DNA of 22,192 bases. Origin: a virus. Location: positions 1 through 22,192 of IMG/VR virus record IMGVR_UViG_3300009173_003879. The stretch is one strand, 5' to 3'. Position numbers and translations under genes: made by a program. The notes under the pieces were generated by a model. It ran no database searches, was not told where the DNA came from, and saw only the letters and a program-made list of their open reading frames with translations. This document shows, one piece after another, positions 15,106 to 21,727 of this stretch. Every line of letters begins with the position of its first letter. Positions within the stretch are counted from its first letter, which is position 1.

Positions 15106-16196
15106 TGGTAGTTGAGACAAGGACATTAGTTGTTGATGTTGACGATACAATCTCGACTCACTCAAATAGAGATTATGAGAATGCTATCCCGCATAGAGAT
15201 ATCATTAAAAAGCTTAACGAAATGTACGATGCAGGTTGGAGAATTGTCTATGCTACAGCTAGAGGACAAATTTCTTGTGGCGGCGATATAGAACTTATTA
15301 ATGAGCACCGCCGACCGGTTTTGGAGAAATGGATGAAAAAGCACGGCGTAAAATATCACGAACTTCTTTTCGGAAAACCGCTGGCCGTCTATTATGTCGA
15401 TGACAAAGCTTTACGTCCCGATGAATTTATGGAGCTGGATTACGAGAAGCTTAAGGGTGGTTCCGGAAGCTCTGTAGAGAGGATCGGTGATAGGATTGTC
15501 AAGAAAGCTGTCAATGCTAAAGACCAAGCTGATTGGTATGACTCTGCTGGAAGTTTGTGCCACGTTCCAAAGATCAACACTTATTACGGAAATACACTAG
15601 ACATGGAGTACATCGACGGAGAAATCTTGAATGATGTTTGTAACAAACAACACATTGATGATCTCGTAGAACAAGCGATGAGGTTTAGTGACATAACAGC
15701 TCTGTGCAATGACTGGTTGACCATGGTAGATAGAATCAAAGAACACATGTCATTGAATTCTGTTTATAACGAAGTTGCTATTACTAAGCTTCTTCGAAGC
15801 AAACTAGTCGTTGATTTCATGGAAGAACATGCTAGCTTTGCACACGGTGACTTGACTTTTGAAAATTGCATTGTTAGGGATGAGAAGATATATTTGATCG
15901 ATCCTAATATGCCAAAAAACATATACAGCTCTTGGATTTTAGACGTTGGTAAGATTTATCAATCTCTTCATTATTCTTATGAAGAGACCTTTTCTGGATA
16001 TGAGGTAAAAGTTGATAAAGAGAGTTTATTCAATCACCTCAAAGGAAAGTTTCAATTGAAGTTTTCTCGGTATTTCTTGTTGAGTGAGATGATTCACTAC
16101 ATTAGGATGCTGAAGTACAAGCCCGATGAGCAGAAGCAACTAGTCAGACAAAGGATTCAAGACATCTTTAGGGAAGTTCGGGTTGTTTTTAAATAG
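15105..16196 (+). CDS. Fusion of HAD phosphatase and APH/choline-kinase-like small-molecule kinase
   Basis: 363 residues with two catalytic domains. Residues 7-115 are a HAD domain: VVDVDDT (Asp11, Asp13), YATARGQ as motif II, FGKP and YYVDDKA as motifs III-IV; this subtype is familiar from capsule/sugar-phosphate clusters. Residues ~125-363 are a protein-kinase-like small-molecule kinase: FAHGDLTFENC with catalytic Asp249 and Asn254, then LIDPN with metal-binding Asp266, as in aminoglycoside phosphotransferases and LicA-type choline kinases. So one protein could both remove and add phosphate on a small alcohol or sugar. ATG at 15105 shares one base with the dUTPase stop. The next gene, a cytidylyltransferase, begins 14 bases before this one ends, which suggests a kinase-then-CTP activation pathway. 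Substrate unknown. Confidence 0.8.
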   Translation: MVVETRTLVVDVDDTISTHSNRDYENAIPHRDIIKKLNEMYDAGWRIVYATARGQISCGGDIELINEHRRPVLEKWMKKHGVKYHELLFGKPLAVYYVDDKALRPDEFMELDYEKLKGGSGSSVERIGDRIVKKAVNAKDQADWYDSAGSLCHVPKINTYYGNTLDMEYIDGEILNDVCNKQHIDDLVEQAMRFSDITALCNDWLTMVDRIKEHMSLNSVYNEVAITKLLRSKLVVDFMEEHASFAHGDLTFENCIVRDEKIYLIDPNMPKNIYSSWILDVGKIYQSLHYSYEETFSGYEVKVDKESLFNHLKGKFQLKFSRYFLLSEMIHYIRMLKYKPDEQKQLVRQRIQDIFREVRVVFK

Positions 16197-16638
16197 GAAA
16201 AAAATAGAAGAATTGTTGGGTCGAAAACCGATTGTCGGTTTCACTTGCTCAACATTTGACTTGTTTCATGCCGGTCATGTTGTGATGCTGCAAGAAAGCA
16301 AAGAGCTTTGCGATTACCTAGTTGTCGGACTGCTCACTGATCCGACTAAAGACCGACCCGACACTAAAAATAAACCGATTCAAAGCGCTATGGAGCGCTA
16401 TGTTCAGATTTCAGCGTGTCAATACGTCGATGAGATCGTTCCTTTTGAGTCTGAACAAGATTTAGTTGACTTAATACTGACAATCAACCCTGATATCCGG
16501 ATAGTCGGTGAAGAGTACAAAGGGACTGACCATACCGGCGCTGGACTTTGTCCTATTCATTACAATAAGAGGAGGCATTCCTTCTCGACAACGCAACTAC
16601 GAGAAAGAGTTTTAAAAACTAAGGGTAATAAAAAATGA
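16183..16638 (+). CDS. Cytidylyltransferase of the TagD/ethanolamine-phosphate type
   Basis: A 151-residue nucleotidyltransferase of the HxGH superfamily that would join CMP from CTP to a phosphorylated alcohol or sugar. GFTCSTFDLFHAGH at 19-32 carries HAGH, followed by the DPTKDRPD loop, and a C-terminal RRHSFSTTQLR contains the (I/F)STT-x-LR element of this family. Size matches glycerol-3-phosphate cytidylyltransferase. The TTG start at 16183 is supported by GGGAAG six bases upstream and by the lack of an in-frame ATG before the first strand. It overlaps the kinase gene by 14 bases and the AGT-like gene by 4 (ATGA). HldE/FAD-synthetase-type activities are alternatives. Confidence 0.83.
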   Translation: MFLNRKKIEELLGRKPIVGFTCSTFDLFHAGHVVMLQESKELCDYLVVGLLTDPTKDRPDTKNKPIQSAMERYVQISACQYVDEIVPFESEQDLVDLILTINPDIRIVGEEYKGTDHTGAGLCPIHYNKRRHSFSTTQLRERVLKTKGNKK

Positions 16639-18035
16639 AGATTGCAATGATTTTTGGTAAGGGTCTTGATGGTTGTGGGGTCCAGCGTGGAGCTGTAGAG
16701 ATTGCGACTTGGGCCCAGAGGAATAAAGTTAAGTTTGATATTTACTCAATGAAGGGTCGAAGTTTTGCTCGAGCTAAGGGGCACTCAATGCCAATTGAGC
16801 CAACTGAATTTAAGTACACAGAGATCCCTTCTCTGGTGGAGAAGCTGAACAGCCAATATGATATAGTGATTTTGAACTCTTATCCCTCTTCGAAACACGA
16901 TCCCCGAGCTGTGATGGCTTTTTACGAGCAGCTGGTCAAAAGAATTGAGAAGCCAGTTATTGTTGGGATGATGCACGAGATCAAGAAAGCAAACATCGAC
17001 GCGATTCCGATGATCCTTCCCATATTGAATTACTGTGATATTGTCTATAATTTCTCTGAGAAGACATTTTTTTCGACTGAGTTTTCTTCTTACCTTCCGT
17101 CTAAAGTTTTGGGAGAGAGGACTAAGCGTTTCAAGATGTGGGCCGACCTTAGGGAGATCAAGAGGAATTACCGCGATAAGTTTTCGTTAGCTGACAAAGA
17201 AAGAAAACTAACTTACGTCGGTCGGTGGACTTCGATGAAAGACCCGCGTCGGGTTCTTGATCTTTACCCGATCATGCAAGAGAAAGATCCCAGTTTTAAA
17301 CTGGCGCTTCATGGTATAGAGAGATCTATCGGTGCTAAGTATGATATCATCGATCATCCGAATTCGGTTTATAACCTAAAGTTTGACAAATACGATTGGG
17401 GAGTCGATGGCGTTCCTACGTTCGGTCCGTACAATTATGATGATGGGATGGAACTGATATCAACGTCTCTTTTCGGTTGCTCTTTTTATAGGCTTCCGAA
17501 AGAACCGCACAATTATGGCGATAGGATGGAGTACACTCAGATTGAGATCATCGGTTGCGGTACGATACCAGTTTTCGACAAGCATTACGGCGAGCACAAT
17601 TTTGATTCTAACGGTGATCGATACATTGATAACGATCATCTAGCGGTCTGGTCATCTAGGGATGATTTAACAGAGACTGCTGATAAGCTTATTAGTATTG
17701 CTGACAATGTTGCTGAGCAGACGAAGTATCGAGATGCAAGTTTTGATTTTATCGATAGAGAATTTAATGCTGATAAAGTTTTGCCAGGGATGTTTGATTA
17801 TATACTGAAAACTGGAAAAGATGTGAATAAGTTTTCTGATGATCGATCGTTGCTGACTCACTTATTCAAATGTGAGAGATCTTTTGTTGATTACTTGAGA
17901 GTTTTAGAAGAGGGAAGAATTCCTGCTGTTGGTATCAAGCAAGTAACTACCCAAACGTTTTGTGCTTTTGAGAAGAAAGCAAGAAGAGAAGTTGCCTGCT
18001 ACAAGGAAAAAAGAACTGGGAGAAAGCGCAAATGA
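16635..18035 (+). CDS. T4 alpha-glucosyltransferase (AGT)-like DNA hydroxymethylcytosine glycosyltransferase
   Basis: A GT-B fold enzyme of 466 residues. Against my memory of T4 AGT (~400 residues) the resemblance runs along most of the length: MKIAMIFGKGLDGCGV versus MRICIFMARGLEGCGV; SFARAKGHS; ILNSYPSS; GRWTSMKD; HGIERS; and MEYTQIEIIGCGTIPVFDK versus LEYTHLELGACGTIPVFWK. His114 matches AGT His114 without a gap, and AGT's Asp115 is Glu115 here. T4 AGT attaches glucose from UDP-glucose to 5-hydroxymethylcytosine in DNA, protecting it from restriction. A ~65-residue C-terminal extension rich in Lys/Arg (ending GRKRK) is extra and may hold DNA. ATGA overlaps couple it to both neighbours. It lies near the dCMP hydroxymethylase-like gene. 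Donor sugar is uncertain. Confidence 0.87.
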   Translation: MKIAMIFGKGLDGCGVQRGAVEIATWAQRNKVKFDIYSMKGRSFARAKGHSMPIEPTEFKYTEIPSLVEKLNSQYDIVILNSYPSSKHDPRAVMAFYEQLVKRIEKPVIVGMMHEIKKANIDAIPMILPILNYCDIVYNFSEKTFFSTEFSSYLPSKVLGERTKRFKMWADLREIKRNYRDKFSLADKERKLTYVGRWTSMKDPRRVLDLYPIMQEKDPSFKLALHGIERSIGAKYDIIDHPNSVYNLKFDKYDWGVDGVPTFGPYNYDDGMELISTSLFGCSFYRLPKEPHNYGDRMEYTQIEIIGCGTIPVFDKHYGEHNFDSNGDRYIDNDHLAVWSSRDDLTETADKLISIADNVAEQTKYRDASFDFIDREFNADKVLPGMFDYILKTGKDVNKFSDDRSLLTHLFKCERSFVDYLRVLEEGRIPAVGIKQVTTQTFCAFEKKARREVACYKEKRTGRKRK

Positions 18036-19189
18036 GCGACGTTTCTTGGGCCACTATGGTTCCATTGATAGGAGGCTCAGCTATCGGCTGTAGCCAAGCT
18101 ACTAATAACTTACCGAAGTTTCATTTAAGCTTTGGTGCTTTTGAGCAGAATGAAACTCACATAACTAGCTACTGGCCAGAAGTTGACAGGATCGATCTTG
18201 ATGAAGTTGCGCTACCGCAAGCTCGATTAGATTTTGTTAATTCTGTCTGCCCTTGTGCCGGCTTAAGCCAACTTAATACTAGCCAAGATAAAGAGACAAG
18301 AAATAGCCAGAATTCCTGGATGATGAAGACATCAAAGATCGTTTTAGAAAAAGTCAAACCTCGTGTTTACTGGGGTGAGAACGCTCCGGCGCTCTTTACC
18401 AAGTCGGGTGAAGAAGTTAGAGAGCAGCTTCGAGAGATTGCTAAAAATTCTGGTTACTCATTTTCAATTTATCGGACTTCGACTTTTAAACATGGAATAC
18501 CGCAGAAGAGACTAAGGACTTTTTATTTTTTCTGGGATTCAGAGACTGCTCCGATCATGAATTGGTATGATAGAAAACACTTAGGGTTGTTAGAGTATCT
18601 AAAGACGATTCCAGAGGACTGTAATCAAAAAGATATTTATAACTTAAATAATATTTTCGAAAAATTTCCCTCTTACACTTTTCTGCTTGAGAGGTTTGAT
18701 TTAAGCCATAAGAGTTTTATAGAGAGATTTGGCGACGGCCCAGCACACTCAGTTCACCAGTTTATCGTTCGTAATGATTTGATAGACGAGTGCTTAAGCT
18801 GGCTAAAAGTAAATCGATCTGAGTCAAAAGAGATAAGAAAATTTGAACACATAAAAAATAAGCTTGAAGCCGGTAAAAGCTTTCTTGATCACTCTCCAGC
18901 TTTTTATTATAATTGTACTAACGCTGTTGTTGGGAGAACGTTACAAATGTTAATGCATCCAGAAGAGCCTCGTGGAATGAGTCACAGAGAGATAATGCAC
19001 TTGATGGGATTACCTTCAGATTTCGATCTTCAGTCAAAGCACTTAAATCATGTTGCTCAAAATGTTCCAACTTGTACTGCTAGAGATATGACGCTAGAGG
19101 TTATCAAATATCTTAATGGAGAGTTAGAGAGTTCTGGCCAAGAGAACTTTAGGCAAGACAATATAAAGAAAGTAAATGCTGAGTTATGA
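18032..19189 (+). CDS. DNA (cytosine-5) methyltransferase
   Basis: 385 residues with the ordered motifs of C5 methyltransferases: motif I PLIGGSAIGC (11-20, SAM binding, divergent from the usual FxGxGG), motif IV SVCPCAGLS with catalytic Cys75, motif VI GENAP (Glu116-Asn117), motif VIII GIPQKRLR (155-162), and motif X QNVPTCTARD near the end. The region 200-300 would be the target recognition domain. It transfers methyl from SAM to C5 of cytosine in DNA. No restriction endonuclease is next to it, so it looks like an orphan phage methyltransferase. GGGAG upstream, ATGA overlaps with both neighbours. Its presence beside a hydroxymethylcytosine pathway is puzzling because fully substituted DNA would leave it no substrate. 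Confidence 0.85.
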   Translation: MSDVSWATMVPLIGGSAIGCSQATNNLPKFHLSFGAFEQNETHITSYWPEVDRIDLDEVALPQARLDFVNSVCPCAGLSQLNTSQDKETRNSQNSWMMKTSKIVLEKVKPRVYWGENAPALFTKSGEEVREQLREIAKNSGYSFSIYRTSTFKHGIPQKRLRTFYFFWDSETAPIMNWYDRKHLGLLEYLKTIPEDCNQKDIYNLNNIFEKFPSYTFLLERFDLSHKSFIERFGDGPAHSVHQFIVRNDLIDECLSWLKVNRSESKEIRKFEHIKNKLEAGKSFLDHSPAFYYNCTNAVVGRTLQMLMHPEEPRGMSHREIMHLMGLPSDFDLQSKHLNHVAQNVPTCTARDMTLEVIKYLNGELESSGQENFRQDNIKKVNAEL

Positions 19190-20187
19190 GAGCTTTAGTT
19201 ACTGGTGGCTGTGGCTTCATCGGCTCTAATTTAGCGAAAGATCTAATAAATAAGGGCTGGGACGTTGAAATAGTTGATGACTTGTCAGCTGGAGATATTT
19301 CAGCTCTGGGGGAATTACCGATCAGAGTGGTGACACCTCAACTTCTAGCTGGTTATGAATCTTTATCTGTTGATGAAGATAAAACTCTAGTGATCACAGG
19401 AGATTTTGCGTCACCCTACATCTTATCAAGAGTAGCTGGGAAAAAGTATGATTTTATTTTTCATCTAGCAGCTCTTCCCAGGGTAGAGTTTTCAGTTCAG
19501 AATCCAGTTTTAACTACAGAACAAAACGTGATGAAAACAGTGGCTTTGCTAGCAGCTTGCTGCAGTAACGTAAAAAGATTTGTGTTTAGCAGTTCATCAG
19601 CTATTTACGGTGATGTTGAAGAAAATTTTCCCTCTAAAGAAAATGGGATATGTGATCCCGCTTCTCCGTATGCATTACAGAAAAAAGTTGTTGAAGATTA
19701 CTGTTTCCTATTTTATAAGATTTACGATTTAGAGTCTGTTTGTCTTCGTTATTTCAATGTGTATGGCCCGGGTCAGTCCGGTGACAGCCCATATGCAACA
19801 GCAGTTTCTGCGTGGATGGATAAGTTATCTAAGGGTGAATCTTTGCGCAGCGATAGTGACGGTGAGCAATCTAGAGATCTCATATACATCGATGACGTTG
19901 TTAGAGCAAATTTAATTGCAGCAATTTCGCCTCGAGTCATGATGGGCGACGTTTATAATGTTGGTACTGGTAAGAAGTATACAAACAACAGAATTCTCGA
20001 GATGATCTACGATAAAGTAGATAATATCACAGTTCAAACAGCACAGGCTCGACCCGGGGACATTAGGCACACCCAAGCTGATAGCCAGAAAGCTTTTAAT
20101 GAGCTGGGTTTCAAAACTGAGTGGGATTTTGAAGTTGGATTGAATGAGACTATTTCTTGGTGGGGGTTAAATGAAAGTAAATCCTAG
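19186..20187 (+). CDS. NAD-dependent sugar epimerase (UDP-glucose/UDP-GlcNAc 4-epimerase-like)
   Basis: An extended short-chain dehydrogenase of 333 residues acting on nucleotide sugars. The NAD-binding GGCGFIG (7-13), HLAA at 93-96, catalytic SSSSAIYG (135-142), Tyr162-x-x-x-Lys166 and RYFNVYGPGQ (188-197) are all in place, with RDLIYIDDV further on. The closest families by eye are GalE/WbpP-type 4-epimerases; dehydratase, decarboxylase or reductase activity within the same superfamily is possible. Its ATGA overlap with the methyltransferase and its place two genes after the AGT-like transferase suggest it supplies a donor sugar for DNA glycosylation, but it could serve glycan synthesis instead. 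Confidence 0.87.
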   Translation: MRALVTGGCGFIGSNLAKDLINKGWDVEIVDDLSAGDISALGELPIRVVTPQLLAGYESLSVDEDKTLVITGDFASPYILSRVAGKKYDFIFHLAALPRVEFSVQNPVLTTEQNVMKTVALLAACCSNVKRFVFSSSSAIYGDVEENFPSKENGICDPASPYALQKKVVEDYCFLFYKIYDLESVCLRYFNVYGPGQSGDSPYATAVSAWMDKLSKGESLRSDSDGEQSRDLIYIDDVVRANLIAAISPRVMMGDVYNVGTGKKYTNNRILEMIYDKVDNITVQTAQARPGDIRHTQADSQKAFNELGFKTEWDFEVGLNETISWWGLNESKS

Positions 20188-20755
20188 GTTTGAAGCTTTT
20201 ACTGGTCCCATGTTCGGTGGTAAGACAACAAGATTGCTATCAGCATTAGAAAGATATCAGTACCAAAATAAAAACGTCATTCTTTTTAAGCCAAAGATCG
20301 ATACTAGATATTCTAAAAAATCCGTAGTTACTCATAGTGGAATAAAGTGGAACGGTGGTAACAAAAGTTTTAATAAAGTTGTTAGAATAAACTCTAGTGA
20401 AGAGTTATTTCGATATTTTAAAGTGTTCGATTTAGAGCATGATATTGATGTAGTAGCTGTTGACGAAGTTTTTATGATCGATGGCGCTGCGGAAGTCTTG
20501 ATAGAAATTTATAAAATGGGTAAAACGATTCTAGTTTCAAGCTTGCAATTATCTTCTTCCGGCGAACCCTATCAAGAGATGCTTAAGATATTACCATGGG
20601 CAACAAACGTTCAGACATGTCCTGCAGTTTGTTCAGTTTGCGGCGAAGATGCTTTTTTTACAATGAAAATCGGCGGCGGTGATGAGAGAAAAATTGAAGT
20701 CGGTGGCTTGGAATTATATCAACCCCGGTGCTTTTCTCACTACATGAATGATTGA
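20171..20755 (+). CDS. tdk: Thymidine kinase (type II)
   Basis: Phosphorylates thymidine (and deoxyuridine) to the monophosphate, salvaging nucleosides from degraded host DNA. 194 residues: P-loop GPMFGGKTT at 12-20, VVAVDEVFM at about 94-102 with the DE catalytic/Walker B pair, and a zinc lasso region with CPAVCSVCGEDA and a final RCFSHY, so two to three Cys plus a possible His as ligands (the last CxxC of the family is CxxH here). ATG 20171 overlaps the epimerase end by 17 bases and follows GGGGG. It closes the long co-directional run begun at the DNA polymerase. Confidence 0.92.
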   Translation: MKVNPRFEAFTGPMFGGKTTRLLSALERYQYQNKNVILFKPKIDTRYSKKSVVTHSGIKWNGGNKSFNKVVRINSSEELFRYFKVFDLEHDIDVVAVDEVFMIDGAAEVLIEIYKMGKTILVSSLQLSSSGEPYQEMLKILPWATNVQTCPAVCSVCGEDAFFTMKIGGGDERKIEVGGLELYQPRCFSHYMND

Positions 20756-20780
20756 AGCTAGATTATCACAATAGCTTTTT
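20755..20780 (+). terminator. Weak intrinsic terminator candidate after tdk
   Basis: AAGCTA (20755-20760) pairs with TAGCTT (20772-20777) across an 11-base loop and runs into a five-T tract. The stem is only 6 pairs and AT-rich, so read-through would be expected. Confidence 0.33.
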
Positions 20781-20791
20781 GATGATATAAT
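20763..20791 (+). promoter_or_regulatory. Sigma70-type promoter candidate for the DHH gene
   Basis: TTATCA (20763-20768, 4 of 6 to TTGACA) and a perfect TATAAT (20786-20791) are 17 bases apart, upstream of the gene at 20845. It overlaps the terminator candidate, which is consistent with a new transcription unit starting in this 89-base gap. The rest of the gap holds only the AAGGATAGGA ribosome-binding region. Confidence 0.45.
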
Positions 20792-20844
20792 TATGATGGA
20801 AATTAGTGAATCTATTACGCATATTAAGGATAGGAATATAGAAG

Positions 20845-21705
20845 ATGGTTGAACCGAATCAAGTGAATTGTGTGATTTATCACGCGGATTGTACCGATGG
20901 TTTTGGCGCAGCGTACTCAGCTTGGAAACAGCTGGGTAGCAGAGCCGAGTACCATGCTTGTAAGCATGGCGGCGATTATCCAGATATCGAGGGTAAAGTC
21001 GTTGCTATACTAGATTTTTCTTTCGATAATCCGACAACTAAGAAGATGATTAAAGAAGCCGACGGTTTAATAGTTATCGATCATCATAAATCAGCGATGG
21101 TAGAGCTTCATGATATTTCGAATACGCACTTTGATATGACTAAGTCGGGTGCGATATTATCATGGGAATTTTTTCATCCCGGCAAAGAACCACCCAAGTT
21201 TATTTCTTATATACAAGATCGTGATCTCTGGAAGTGGGAACTAGCTTACTCTAGAGAGTTCAGCGCGGCTTTTGATATGATACCTTTCGAGTTTGAAGAG
21301 TTTGAAAAATTTGAAGACGATTCAGTGTTTGATGACGCGGTCAAGCGTGGAAGTTACATACTTGCGTACTCGAAGACAGTGATCAAAAAGATTTGTGATA
21401 AAGCAGTGATTAGATATTACGATGATAAAAAAGTTAATATAGTTAATGCATCGCACTGGATGTCAGAAATTGGAGCAAGGTTATCTCCCGATTGTGATTT
21501 TGCAGTTATCTGGTATTTTGATCACGATGCTGGTCACACTAAAGTTAGTTTGCGTTCTTTTCACGATAACGTAGACGTAAGTGAGTTTGCGAAGAAGTTC
21601 GGTGGAGGTGGCCACAAAAAAGCTTCTGGTTTTACATTGTCTAAAGATCAACATGTTGATGATATATTCACTTTAGAACCAGCAAAAGATGAAGAATCTT
21701 CATAA
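20845..21705 (+). CDS. DHH-family phosphoesterase (NrnA/RecJ superfamily)
   Basis: 286 residues with a DHH domain followed by a DHHA1 domain. Metal-binding residues are His13, Asp15 and Asp18 in YHADCTDG, Asp57 in LDFSF, and Asp79-His80-His81 in VIDHHKS. The substrate-binding GGGGHKKASG is at 253-262. Relatives include oligoribonuclease/pAp phosphatase NrnA, cyclic dinucleotide phosphodiesterases and RecJ; the short size excludes a full RecJ. It probably degrades short oligonucleotides or a nucleotide second messenger, and a counter-defence role against signalling nucleotides is possible but unproved. ATG at 20845 with AGGA nine bases upstream. Confidence 0.83.
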   Translation: MVEPNQVNCVIYHADCTDGFGAAYSAWKQLGSRAEYHACKHGGDYPDIEGKVVAILDFSFDNPTTKKMIKEADGLIVIDHHKSAMVELHDISNTHFDMTKSGAILSWEFFHPGKEPPKFISYIQDRDLWKWELAYSREFSAAFDMIPFEFEEFEKFEDDSVFDDAVKRGSYILAYSKTVIKKICDKAVIRYYDDKKVNIVNASHWMSEIGARLSPDCDFAVIWYFDHDAGHTKVSLRSFHDNVDVSEFAKKFGGGGHKKASGFTLSKDQHVDDIFTLEPAKDEESS

Positions 21706-21727
21706 TTAATCTGTGGCGGAGGACAAA

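Noticed and set aside
16635-18035. Generic GT4 family glycosyltransferase for surface glycans
   Set aside because: The N-terminal GLxGCGV, ILNSxP, and EYTxxExxxCGTIPVF segments specifically match T4 AGT along the length, which a generic GT4 enzyme would not.
20793-20852. 19-residue leader frame starting with ATGATG before the DHH gene
   Set aside because: Very short, no clear ribosome-binding site, and overlaps the DHH start; could be chance.
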